Origin: Haliscomenobacter sp033763495
Lineage (GTDB): Bacteria > Bacteroidota > Bacteroidia > Chitinophagales > Saprospiraceae
Assembly: GCF_033763495.1 (NCBI RefSeq)
Contig: NZ_JANRKL010000072.1
Span: 1 to 64,000 of the forward strand
DNA length: 64,000 bases
Direction of reading: 5' to 3'
Position numbers and translations under genes: made by a program. The notes beneath the pieces were generated by a model that was not told the origin of the DNA, did no database searches, and saw nothing but the letters and a program-made list of their open reading frames with translations. Positions within the stretch are counted from its first letter, which is position 1; every line of letters starts with the position of its first letter. Shown piece by piece: positions 42,886 to 51,492 of this stretch.

Positions 42886-45687
42886 TTATTTTTTATTTTT
42901 ACTCCCTAGGTTAAAAAATTTAAACAATGCCCCTATGATGATAAGCGACAGCACTATCAGTAACCATATGTACCTATTCGGGTAAAAATCAAGGGCTTCT
43001 ACTTCTCCAATAATGACCATGGCCGCCCAGTAATTAGGCATTCGTTGCTCTGCTGCATCTTTAGCCAGAAATTGAAGTTTGGCTCTCTGGAGGGCAATGT
43101 CCTTGGGGGTTCCCTTTTTTAGTTCAACATAAAAGGCTTTTACAATGTCATCGGAATAAACATCTTGAAGCTCCCACAAACTCATCATCAAACTACGGCA
43201 ACCTGCGTATGCAAATGCTCGGGACACACTCATGATGCCTTCCCCTCGTTGCAACACACCTTTACCTGTATTGCAGGCCCCCAACACCGTAAGTTCGTTA
43301 TTGCGAAAACGCATCCCGTAGATTTCCAAAGCACTGAGCGGCTCGATGGACTTATTTTTTACAAACATCAGTGCTGACTTGGCTGGTTGCTTTTCATCAA
43401 TTCGGCCGTGCATCGAAAGGTGGAGAATGCGGCAACGTGGGGCTTCGGTTAAAAAATGTTGCTTACTCGACTGGCCAGTGCTCTGTGTCCAGGTTTTACC
43501 GCCAAGGCTTTTTTTCAAAAACTCCACTTGTGGTTCGGCTAAAGGAAGCCTCGTCAATGAAGTATTGACTTGGTTGTAACTGATACCAAAGCCTCCGAAA
43601 TTCCACCTGGTTCGGCCAAAAGCATTTACGTATTTTTTGTTATTTAATAATTGATTGGAAAAGCTATAACTGATGGCAAATTTTTTAATCAAAAAAGGGA
43701 CATTCCGCCCTTTGAGATCAGGGTAGGGAGCTTCCAACAAGGCATCAAAAGGAAGGTAGTGCAATAATCCGTCAGGCACAATGCGCAATCGTCGAATTTC
43801 ACCGTGTGTATTGAGCTTTTTTAGTGCAGGGGCCAATATTTTTTGATAACATAGAAACCCCGTTTTACTTAAAACCTGCATCGTAGTAGCATCGGGAGCT
43901 GGATTCTGAAGGTGTTGGATGAACAAGGAAATTGAATCCAAAAATCCCTGTTGAAGCACCTGAGTATAAATTCGGCACTCACTCCTTGTAATTGCGAAAA
44001 CAAAGCATTCTTGGTTTCCCATAAAATACTCAACGAACAAAGTAGAGTCTGGTAATGCCCGCTGGATGTCAACTACCCTCATCGCCTGAATGGAAGCATA
44101 TTTCAAGCGGAAGTAATCTGGTTGTGTTTTTTCGAGTTTTTGAACCTGTTGTTCAAAAGCTGTTTTTAATGTGGCCAGGGAATCTTGCCAGACTCCCCGC
44201 AAAGAATCATTTTCCGCCTCTAAAACTTTTTTTTGCCAAAAGACCAGGCGCTGTAACTGTCGGTTTTCCAATGCTAAAATTGTTGGGTCAATATTTGCCA
44301 TTTGTTTGGCTGATTGATCGGTCAAAGCCTGACGGAGTACAATGGCTTTGTTGCGTTCACAAAAGTCTAATGCGGCACTGGTATCATGCAACATTAAGGC
44401 GGTGCGTATGGCCTGTTCATAAATAGGCAAAGCCTGTTGGGACAAACTAAATTTGGAACCATCTTCACGTAAAGAATACCTCAACTGAATGATCAAAGTA
44501 TCCAAACGCCGAAAGTTGTGCAGTGCCTCCTGAAATTTTTTTTGAGCCATTTGGCAACGGGTTATCCCGAATAGCGCTATGAGGCATTTATCCGTAACCG
44601 TATTGAGTCGCATTACTGAGGCAGGGAATTTTGGGACAGCTACTTTTAAAGCTTTTTCAAAATAAGTCTTGGCTTCATTGATAGTTCCCATTTGTAGGCA
44701 AACTTCTCCGGCACTGGCGTAGGCACTGGACAACAAGCGATACTGAGGGTAATTTTGTAAAATAGTGATGGCCTTTTTTTGGTATTGTAGTGCGTCCTTA
44801 TAGCGATTTTGAGCCAAAGCAAGTTCACCAAATTCGTTATAGATGTTGCCAATGTGTCGGGTGACATAGGGCAGGTCAGACTTTTGATAGTAGGCCAAGG
44901 CTTGGGTTAAACAAAAATGGGCAGAATCGTACCGCTGCATAGCCCGGAAACTCAGGTTCATATTAATGAAACACCCCCCAATAACCGCATGAAATTGATC
45001 TGCCCATTCTTCTTTCATTGAATCGAGACAAACCTGAATCGCTGAACGATTTTTTTGTAGTGCCAGCAAATATTCCTCTTTTGCCAGGTAGGTTTGCGCA
45101 AGTCGGTTGTAATGTTCTTCCAATAACTGGACTCGATCTCTTTGACTATTCAGGATATGGGGATAAGCACGATCATAATAAACTATACTCCTATCGTAGT
45201 CGCCCAAATAATCATAAATGTCACCCAACTCTAGGCATTCTTTTGCCAGCATGAAAGGATTTTTACCATTTGAACTGATTTTTAAAGCAATATTAACTTG
45301 ATTTAGTGCAGTGTTGTATTCACCCAGGTACTTGTGGCAAACCCCCATCATGAATGCGCTGCGTGCAAGATCGTTGTGGGCAGGATCAGTAAGGTGTTTT
45401 CTGCGGAGGGCGTCTGCAGCAACGAAACAGGGCAATGCTTGGCCATAATCAGCTAAATCGCTGTAGTAATACAACCCCATTTCGTGCCAAAGGTCGGCGG
45501 CATCAAGCCCGGGGTTGGGCAATGTTTTCAGCTTTTGTGCTATATTTTTTATTCCTTCCAAAACATGCTTGGGCTGCTGGTTTGGCTTGTCTATTAAAGA
45601 ATAAAATTGATCGAATAAGCTATCAATTGGGTTGATTTTGCCTTGCGAACGAAGGGTAAGATGAGCCACTGTTAAACAAAACAGCAC
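42886..45687 (-). CDS. TPR-CHAT caspase-like protease with C-terminal membrane anchor
   Basis: About 933 residues. No ATG is available at the 5' end: a GTG at 45687 starts a hydrophobic signal-like stretch (LFCLTVAHLTLRSQG). Residues ~40-450 are tetratricopeptide repeats (AYASAGEVCLQMGTINEAKTY and many more), then a coiled-coil-like segment. The C-terminal CHAT domain has its dyad intact: His760 in LHLSMHG and Cys805 in VLGACNTGKG. A single membrane helix (YIWLLIVLSLIIIGALF) and a basic tail end the protein. With both signals, the TPR and CHAT parts should face the periplasm. CHAT proteases are often triggered through the TPR part. First in a unit ending with the cytolysin. Confidence 0.88.
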   Translation of the reverse strand: MLFCLTVAHLTLRSQGKINPIDSLFDQFYSLIDKPNQQPKHVLEGIKNIAQKLKTLPNPGLDAADLWHEMGLYYYSDLADYGQALPCFVAADALRRKHLTDPAHNDLARSAFMMGVCHKYLGEYNTALNQVNIALKISSNGKNPFMLAKECLELGDIYDYLGDYDRSIVYYDRAYPHILNSQRDRVQLLEEHYNRLAQTYLAKEEYLLALQKNRSAIQVCLDSMKEEWADQFHAVIGGCFINMNLSFRAMQRYDSAHFCLTQALAYYQKSDLPYVTRHIGNIYNEFGELALAQNRYKDALQYQKKAITILQNYPQYRLLSSAYASAGEVCLQMGTINEAKTYFEKALKVAVPKFPASVMRLNTVTDKCLIALFGITRCQMAQKKFQEALHNFRRLDTLIIQLRYSLREDGSKFSLSQQALPIYEQAIRTALMLHDTSAALDFCERNKAIVLRQALTDQSAKQMANIDPTILALENRQLQRLVFWQKKVLEAENDSLRGVWQDSLATLKTAFEQQVQKLEKTQPDYFRLKYASIQAMRVVDIQRALPDSTLFVEYFMGNQECFVFAITRSECRIYTQVLQQGFLDSISLFIQHLQNPAPDATTMQVLSKTGFLCYQKILAPALKKLNTHGEIRRLRIVPDGLLHYLPFDALLEAPYPDLKGRNVPFLIKKFAISYSFSNQLLNNKKYVNAFGRTRWNFGGFGISYNQVNTSLTRLPLAEPQVEFLKKSLGGKTWTQSTGQSSKQHFLTEAPRCRILHLSMHGRIDEKQPAKSALMFVKNKSIEPLSALEIYGMRFRNNELTVLGACNTGKGVLQRGEGIMSVSRAFAYAGCRSLMMSLWELQDVYSDDIVKAFYVELKKGTPKDIALQRAKLQFLAKDAAEQRMPNYWAAMVIIGEVEALDFYPNRYIWLLIVLSLIIIGALFKFFNLGSKNKK

Positions 45688-45845
45688 TGGTATGCCTAGG
45701 CTGCGGATGCAGAAGCCAGTTTTTTAGGGTCTATTAACATGTTTTCTCCAAAAATAAAAAGATGTACTGGAAGTTGCTTGGCCAAATTATTTTTTTATCT
45801 AAAATATTAAAAATAAAGTAGGAATGGATTTTTTGTAAAAAATTC

Positions 45846-45876
45846 AGGCCAGTATACCTCACTATCATACTGGCCT
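45846..45876 (-). terminator. Terminator of the subtilase gene
   Basis: AGGCCAGTAT (45846-45855) and ATACTGGCCT (45867-45876) form a perfect 10-bp stem. On the minus strand GAA and six T follow. It shows that the subtilase gene has its own transcript, separate from the CHAT unit downstream. Between here and 45687 lies the likely CHAT promoter, but no consensus element is clear. Confidence 0.85.
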
Positions 45877-45897
45877 AAATGTTATTTACTCATTGCA

Positions 45898-47193
45898 TCA
45901 TTTTCGAAAGCAATAGCTCAAACGACCAAGTGCCGCGGTATTATCGATGGTTCCACCACTAACGCATTTGCCCACAAAGACTGAGCCTTTTGTTCGGTAG
46001 GCTCCCTGCATGATTGCACATTTCAATTGTTGCCAACTGCGGGTGCCACTGTGTGTACGGAGCGCAAAGGCAATTCCCGCTACAATAGGGGTTGCAAACG
46101 AAGTTCCACTAACTGGCCTGGTGAGGCCCTCCACAGTAGGTACAATGATGTTTTCTCCAGGGGCAAATATGTCAACATGGATAAGTCCAACATTGGAAAA
46201 TGATGCAATACTACCAATGCAGGATTCTGCACCAACTACCAGAATGTTATCGGCAGGCACACAGGCTGGGAGAAGAGGTTTGTCATCTATTATTCGCTGG
46301 TTGTTTCCAGCCGCACAGACAACCAGGATGTCGTTTCTTTGAGCCATCCCCATGGCTATCCCCAAAGGTGTTTTATCTAGTGGAAAATATTTCCCGTCCG
46401 AATTAGGACGAACCTCAGCCACAATGCTGATATTGATAATGTCCACATTTGTTTGAATGGCATGATCAATTCCTTGGATCAAAGCATACATACGTCCTTT
46501 TGCATGTCTGTCCAATACTTTGATAGGCACTATATTGGCAGCATTCCCCATGTTAGGAGCAATCAGGCTGGCAACTGCCATTCCATGACCATGATTGTCA
46601 CCAAAAATCTTTACAGATGGGTAATCATTTGTGAAGTTGTACCCTTCCCCGAATGCAATAAGGCTGTTCAATTCAGGAGGTATTTTACAGTCAGGTATGC
46701 GAGAATTGCAGCCAAGTCCTGTATCTAATATGGCTATTTTCCCAGGTCTCCCATTTTTGTTTGGTGGAACAACAAATCTCTTGATGTCTAAAGTTACACA
46801 ACTAGCGCTTGGCCTTGATAACCACATGTTAGGGCTTTCGGGAATGGTAATTTCAACATTTTCCTCAATGAAAAATTCAACCCCGGAGGTCTTTCTACGT
46901 GCTCGTTCTACTGCTTCGGTTGGACTTGAATAGGGAAACCAATCCGCAGGGTCTCCTGATTTTACAGTTCTGCTGTTTGGCATTCGCCATAATCTAGCCT
47001 TCGTAATCGGGGTAATCCACTTCTCTTTGGCACCTAAACTGTTCTTTCTGCCTTCAATGGCCTTAAACGAAGTGCCTTCCGGAAACACCACAATAACATC
47101 AAATGAATCCCTGGGGGGCGGTTGCATGATCTGCGACCATACCACTGTTAAAGCAAAAAAATAAAAAAAGCCAATTAAAACAGGAGTTTTCAT
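45898..47193 (-). CDS. Secreted subtilisin-like serine protease (S8)
   Basis: 431 residues with a signal peptide (MKTPVLIGFFYFFALTVVWS). A propeptide-like region of roughly 125 residues precedes the S8 domain. The triad is complete: Asp157 in AILDTGLG, His201 in DNHGHGMAVA and Ser365 in GTSFATPIVAG, with oxyanion Asn297 in CAAGNN. Several cysteines (Cys162, Cys169, Cys311, Cys325 and near the C-terminus) may form disulfides. No T9SS tail. It is transcribed divergently from the sigma factor and lies upstream of the CHAT-cytolysin unit. It is a candidate maturation protease for an exported protein there. Confidence 0.92.
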   Translation of the reverse strand: MKTPVLIGFFYFFALTVVWSQIMQPPPRDSFDVIVVFPEGTSFKAIEGRKNSLGAKEKWITPITKARLWRMPNSRTVKSGDPADWFPYSSPTEAVERARRKTSGVEFFIEENVEITIPESPNMWLSRPSASCVTLDIKRFVVPPNKNGRPGKIAILDTGLGCNSRIPDCKIPPELNSLIAFGEGYNFTNDYPSVKIFGDNHGHGMAVASLIAPNMGNAANIVPIKVLDRHAKGRMYALIQGIDHAIQTNVDIINISIVAEVRPNSDGKYFPLDKTPLGIAMGMAQRNDILVVCAAGNNQRIIDDKPLLPACVPADNILVVGAESCIGSIASFSNVGLIHVDIFAPGENIIVPTVEGLTRPVSGTSFATPIVAGIAFALRTHSGTRSWQQLKCAIMQGAYRTKGSVFVGKCVSGGTIDNTAALGRLSYCFRK

Positions 47194-47321
47194 AATGTTT
47201 TATTTAGGAGTTTATACAATTTTGTTTTTTTGATAAACCAATGAGTAAATGCAAGAAATTCCCTGTAGTGAGCAAAAGTGAGATTGAATTGCACTTTTTT
47301 TTTTCAATTGGTCCAATTGTG

Positions 47322-47329
47322 TATTTTTG
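47322..47329 (+). promoter_or_regulatory. -7 element of the ECF sigma gene
   Basis: TATTTTTG matches TAnnTTTG, about 65 nt before the sigma gene start. No correctly spaced TTTG at -33, so alternative (self) control is possible. Confidence 0.4.
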
Positions 47330-47393
47330 TTCTAAACTCTTCTTAATCAGCTCACTTTTTTAAAAAAATGCATTCACCTAGATTAGAACCTAT

Positions 47394-47963
47394 ATGGCAA
47401 ATGAAAATAAAAATTGGGGTTTGGGCGTAGCAGATTTTCTGGTATTACTGGATGAATTGGAAAACGGTAAAGAGCAGGCTTTTCAGAAAATTTTTATTCA
47501 AAATTACCAGAAATACCGCAATTATGCACTTAAAAACCTGAACATCAGTTATGATGATGCTGCGGACGTCACAACTGAAGCTTTTGTAAAAATTCACCGG
47601 CTTTTGCTTGAACGCCGTATTGAATATGGTAACCTGGAAGGCTACATTATGCAGATAATTCGAAATGAATACTTGATGCTATTGCGCAAACGCAAACAAA
47701 TGCCCCTTTCAGATATTGAAATAACTAGCCTGGGCCTGACAGAAGAAGAATACGACGAAACTACCCTCCAACATTTTGAGCTTGCTTTTGAACAATTGGA
47801 TGAAGCCTGTCGTACTTTATTACAACGGCACTATTTTCAAAAAACACCCCACCGCGAAATTGGAATTGAGCTCAATATTTCCGAAGATGCTTCCAAAACC
47901 CGCACCAAAGTTTGCCGCAACAAACTCCGAGAACTTTTTTTGCACCGTCTCAATGCTGCATGA
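47394..47963 (+). CDS. ECF-type RNA polymerase sigma factor
   Basis: 189 residues with sigma-70 region 2 (QKIFIQNYQKYRNYALKNL ... DDAADVTTEAFVKIHRLL) and region 4 (LDEACRTLLQRHYFQKTPHR, EIGIELNISEDASKTRTKVC), the minimal layout of extracytoplasmic-function sigma factors. Region 1.1 and region 3 are missing. It would direct RNA polymerase to a small regulon when released from a partner. The next gene, 26 nt later, encodes the likely anti-sigma. It is divergent from the subtilase/CHAT/cytolysin genes, which are the most obvious targets. Confidence 0.9.
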   Translation: MANENKNWGLGVADFLVLLDELENGKEQAFQKIFIQNYQKYRNYALKNLNISYDDAADVTTEAFVKIHRLLLERRIEYGNLEGYIMQIIRNEYLMLLRKRKQMPLSDIEITSLGLTEEEYDETTLQHFELAFEQLDEACRTLLQRHYFQKTPHREIGIELNISEDASKTRTKVCRNKLRELFLHRLNAA

Positions 47964-47989
47964 TTCATTGACTTTTTAAACTAACATTT

Positions 47990-48736
47990 ATGATTGACAA
48001 ATACAAAAAAGGGGAATTATCCGAAGCAGAAATGGAGGCGATTGAAGAAACATTGCTGCAAAAACTGGTTCAGAAACAGGATGAGGATAAACTAAGAGAA
48101 AATTTAAAGCGTATTGCCACATCCCTAGAAATAGAAACCAACCAGAATCCTGAAGCAACATCATCTTCAACGCCTACCTCTTTGGCTGCTTCCAAAGCGA
48201 CACGTCGTCGGATTTGGTTATCCATTGCAATAGCAGCCGCTACTATCCTTGGGCCAGTGGCCTTAGCGTGGTTGGGGAAGCAATTCCTGAAATCTTCTTG
48301 GAGTGAGAGCGCACCCGAATTGGCACTAAATTTTTTAAAGCAGGAAAGTGCCCCGTCGCTGAGCAATACAATGAATGATGACAGTTTAAGTACTGCTGAG
48401 CAGGCTGCTAGAACCGCCTATATTGAACAAAGATACCAAAAGGCAGCTCAGCTTTTTGCTGCGCTACCACCTTCTACCGCACAGCAACATTTTTACTTGG
48501 GTATCTCCGCTTTAAAACAGGAAAAACCAAATTTCACCCTTGCCGAAACCCACTTACTACAAGCGAGATCTTTTGGTAAAGGTTGGCAAGAAGATGCCAT
48601 CAACTGGCATTTAGCGCTGGTGTATTTGAGTACAAACCAAGCAAGCGCAGCCCGCAAAGAATTAGAAAACATAGTCACGATTGGAAGAGAACATGTCAAT
48701 CAAGCTGAAATGTTGTTAATTAAGCTCGAGCAGTAA
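47990..48736 (+). CDS. Anti-sigma-like membrane protein with periplasmic TPR domain
   Basis: 248 residues. The N-terminus (MIDKYKKGELSEAEMEAIEE) follows the pattern of Bacteroidota anti-sigma domains that lack the zinc motif. After a Ser/Thr-rich linker, one membrane helix (IWLSIAIAAATILGPVALAWL, residues ~76-96) crosses the membrane. A periplasmic helical-repeat domain follows (AYIEQRYQKAAQLFAALP, AETHLLQARSFGKGWQEDA, HLALVYLSTNQASAARKELE). This suits a sensor that holds the sigma factor at the membrane and is released by a periplasmic event, possibly proteolysis. No protease site is assigned. Confidence 0.75.
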   Translation: MIDKYKKGELSEAEMEAIEETLLQKLVQKQDEDKLRENLKRIATSLEIETNQNPEATSSSTPTSLAASKATRRRIWLSIAIAAATILGPVALAWLGKQFLKSSWSESAPELALNFLKQESAPSLSNTMNDDSLSTAEQAARTAYIEQRYQKAAQLFAALPPSTAQQHFYLGISALKQEKPNFTLAETHLLQARSFGKGWQEDAINWHLALVYLSTNQASAARKELENIVTIGREHVNQAEMLLIKLEQ

Positions 48737-48831
48737 AGTTTTATTGGTGTCATTGGTGCTTGTTTAATTTTTTAGACTCAGCCTACAAACTTACCCGTTT
48801 ATTTGGAGGCCTACACCTCACTTCGTTGTTT

Positions 48832-51309
48832 CTACAACCGCCCAAATCCATACCCCTTCCCCTTCAATTCCGCTATCAACTCCGGCAGCCGCCGATAAAA
48901 CTTATCCTTCCGCTCCGGATCAGTCCCCAGGTGGATAAGCACAATCGCTCCATTGAGGCGAGAGGGATTCTTTTGTTCAAAATCCAGCAGGCCTTCGTAT
49001 AGTTGCGCACTGCTGCGGTAGTTGCTCATGCTAGGCGTGGTGTAATCCGCATTGGTGCCCGTGCCAGGGGTAAAATTGATCAGTTGCAGGCCTTGTTGTT
49101 TGCTCCACCTGGTAATCTGCTCGTTGTACCACTCGTAGGGTGGCATAAAATGGGTAATCACCGCCGAAGGGGCAAAGGTTTTCAACATCTGCAAGTTCGC
49201 CTGCAAGTCCTGCTCAAATTGTGGACGGCTAACCAGCAATGAATCCCTTTTGCCCCAATCACAATACAACAAGTGTTTGTCCGAATGCGGCCCCAGGTAA
49301 TGACCGTCCCTGACCATTTGTTGGATACTGTTTTTGAATTGCGGGGTTCGCAAAAAATCGCCCGTCAAAAAGAACGAAGCTTTGATTCCCTGTTTTTTCA
49401 ACGTCTTCAAAATGAATTTACGGCCTTCCCCAAACTCGTGGCCAGTAAAAGTCAAGTAAATCGTAGGCTCCTCTGGGTTCATCCCTTGAATGCCACCGTA
49501 TACATCCTTTCGTAGTTGATCCGCCGCCGCTTTGCCTTCCTTTTCATACGCCGAGAGGATGTAACTCAGGCTCGCGGTACCATCCATCGTCGGTTCATTG
49601 CTGGAGTAGTCGCCGTAATCGTCGTGGTACACCACCAGTTTGGATTGAAACTCGGCGTATTCATCCGCTTCGTGCATGGTGATGCCGATTAGCCTGCCAA
49701 AAATGCTGCCGTAAATGGGGCCATCCACCAAGCCACCGTCAATTGGATAATTGTAGAGGTTGGTAAAAGCAGAATGTGGATCAACGGGGCTGTCGCCATC
49801 CGCAGGCAAGCCATAAATCATACTCGTACCCCAGGGATTGCAGCCAAAAAGCCAGTCGCGCATGGCGGCCTCCAGTTCCTGGTATTGATCGTCTTGGGTC
49901 AGTTGGCGGTACAGGTGCATTTGGGTCAAAATGCCTACGCTGAGGTTGTTCGAGCACCAGATGAAGGGCACTCCGTTGAGAAAGGGATTGTTTTGCCCCC
50001 TGGCTTTCACTTTTTCAATGCCCGCCTGTAAGTATTGGCGAAAAGGTGTGCCCACTCCCCCACCCTGTTGGGCTAGGAGGTAATGCCCCAAATTCACAAA
50101 AGGATACCACTGGTAATGCTTGGCAGTATCTGCACCCATCCAGGGCGTAGTGGGTTCGGCCCGGGCGTATTCGCCCGCTTGTTGGAGCAGTTCGCTGCGT
50201 TGGGGGGCTAGTTGTAGGAGCTGTGCGGCGGCCAATTCCATGTCATCCACGTAATTGTCTTCCTCGTAAAAATAGGGCGCCCGGCAAGGAGCAGTTTGAC
50301 ATACCCCAGGGAATTTGCGGCCAAAGGCATAAGCATCCCAGGCTTTGGGCAGTAATTTTTGGGCGTATTCAGGGTAGAAGGGTGCCAGAATTTTACTTCC
50401 CAACGCAAAAGTTGAAGCATATTTTCCGGCAGTGGAAGCGACGCCCTTCGTCCGGTTTTGGTAACGCAACAAACCCTGTGGCTGCCCGGTGATGAAGTAG
50501 ACGGGGCGGCGGAGGCCCTGTTTGGGGTCGTACACCACCGAATCCAGATTGGGCAGCCGCAATTTGAGGTGGTCGCGATCGTCGGCCAATTGGTTGTACA
50601 TTTCGTCTTTGGCGGGGTTCATTTTGAGCAACCAGTCGAGGCCCCATTTGGCTTCGTCCAATACGTCGGGGATACCATTGGGTCCAGGGTGGCCATTGGC
50701 GCTATGGGTGTCGCCGAAAGAGCCCGGATTTTGCTGGTACGCAAAAAGCATTTGGTAGGTGGCGTTTGCCGAAGTAGTAACGTATTGCAAATAATCGGAA
50801 GCATCGTGCCAACCTCCGGAAACATCCAGGTGTGTACCATTTTTGGCCGGGTCGGGATGGTACACAATGTAGCCATCCTGGGTATGGCAAGAGTCCTTGA
50901 GGTAGGGATTGTATCCACTGCGCTGCTGCCGCATGTACCGCAGAATGAAGTCGGCGGTGCCCGCATATACTTCGGCAGCAATGCGAAAACTGGGCGAGCG
51001 CACCCCGGCTGCCCGCACATAATAGCGCCCCTCGCGGTTGAAGCTGGAAAAATTGAGCCGACAGCCGGAGCGGAAAGCGGCATATTCGCCAAAGGTTTGA
51101 ATGCTGCGGCTGCTGAATACGACCTTGTGACTCAACTCTTCACACAATTCAAAACTGCTGACCTGGGGTGTTTCCTTGCTGACAAGTACCGCTACTTTTT
51201 TATCCTCGGGGAGGTAGCCGAGTTGGTTGACGCGGATCCAGGTGGATTGGGCCGGGAGCAAACTGGGCAGCGAACCAATCCCAATACAAAGAAGGAAAAT
51301 ATTTTTCAT
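48832..51309 (-). CDS. GH9 endoglucanase fused to polysaccharide deacetylase-like domain
   Basis: 825 residues with a signal peptide. An N-terminal Ig-like domain (WIRVNQLGYLPEDKKVAVLV) typical of GH9 theme-D enzymes comes first. The GH9 (alpha/alpha)6 barrel follows, with catalytic-base Asp pair in GGWHDASDYLQY (near residue 166) and proton-donor Glu in SSNEPTMDGTASLSY (near residue 570). From ~615 a NodB-like carbohydrate esterase 4 domain follows: IYLTFTGHEFGEG where CE4 has TFDDGP, then LGPHSDKHLLY (the HxxxH metal motif) and FMPPYEWYN. The changed first motif replaces the metal-binding Asp. It may cleave beta-glucan or chitosan-like polymers. Confidence 0.88.
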   Translation of the reverse strand: MKNIFLLCIGIGSLPSLLPAQSTWIRVNQLGYLPEDKKVAVLVSKETPQVSSFELCEELSHKVVFSSRSIQTFGEYAAFRSGCRLNFSSFNREGRYYVRAAGVRSPSFRIAAEVYAGTADFILRYMRQQRSGYNPYLKDSCHTQDGYIVYHPDPAKNGTHLDVSGGWHDASDYLQYVTTSANATYQMLFAYQQNPGSFGDTHSANGHPGPNGIPDVLDEAKWGLDWLLKMNPAKDEMYNQLADDRDHLKLRLPNLDSVVYDPKQGLRRPVYFITGQPQGLLRYQNRTKGVASTAGKYASTFALGSKILAPFYPEYAQKLLPKAWDAYAFGRKFPGVCQTAPCRAPYFYEEDNYVDDMELAAAQLLQLAPQRSELLQQAGEYARAEPTTPWMGADTAKHYQWYPFVNLGHYLLAQQGGGVGTPFRQYLQAGIEKVKARGQNNPFLNGVPFIWCSNNLSVGILTQMHLYRQLTQDDQYQELEAAMRDWLFGCNPWGTSMIYGLPADGDSPVDPHSAFTNLYNYPIDGGLVDGPIYGSIFGRLIGITMHEADEYAEFQSKLVVYHDDYGDYSSNEPTMDGTASLSYILSAYEKEGKAAADQLRKDVYGGIQGMNPEEPTIYLTFTGHEFGEGRKFILKTLKKQGIKASFFLTGDFLRTPQFKNSIQQMVRDGHYLGPHSDKHLLYCDWGKRDSLLVSRPQFEQDLQANLQMLKTFAPSAVITHFMPPYEWYNEQITRWSKQQGLQLINFTPGTGTNADYTTPSMSNYRSSAQLYEGLLDFEQKNPSRLNGAIVLIHLGTDPERKDKFYRRLPELIAELKGKGYGFGRL

Positions 51310-51492
51310 TGGGCCAGACTGATTGATGTAGGCTGTTAAGATAACTCAATCTGCTCAATTTTTAACAAGAGCAAGCCTTAACAAAACTTTAACCATCTCT
51401 TTTTTAACATTTTAACACCATAAATAAACCTCGAACAAATCATGTGATTACCTTGTTGAATCATATTATACGCTCAATAAAACCCAGCAATC

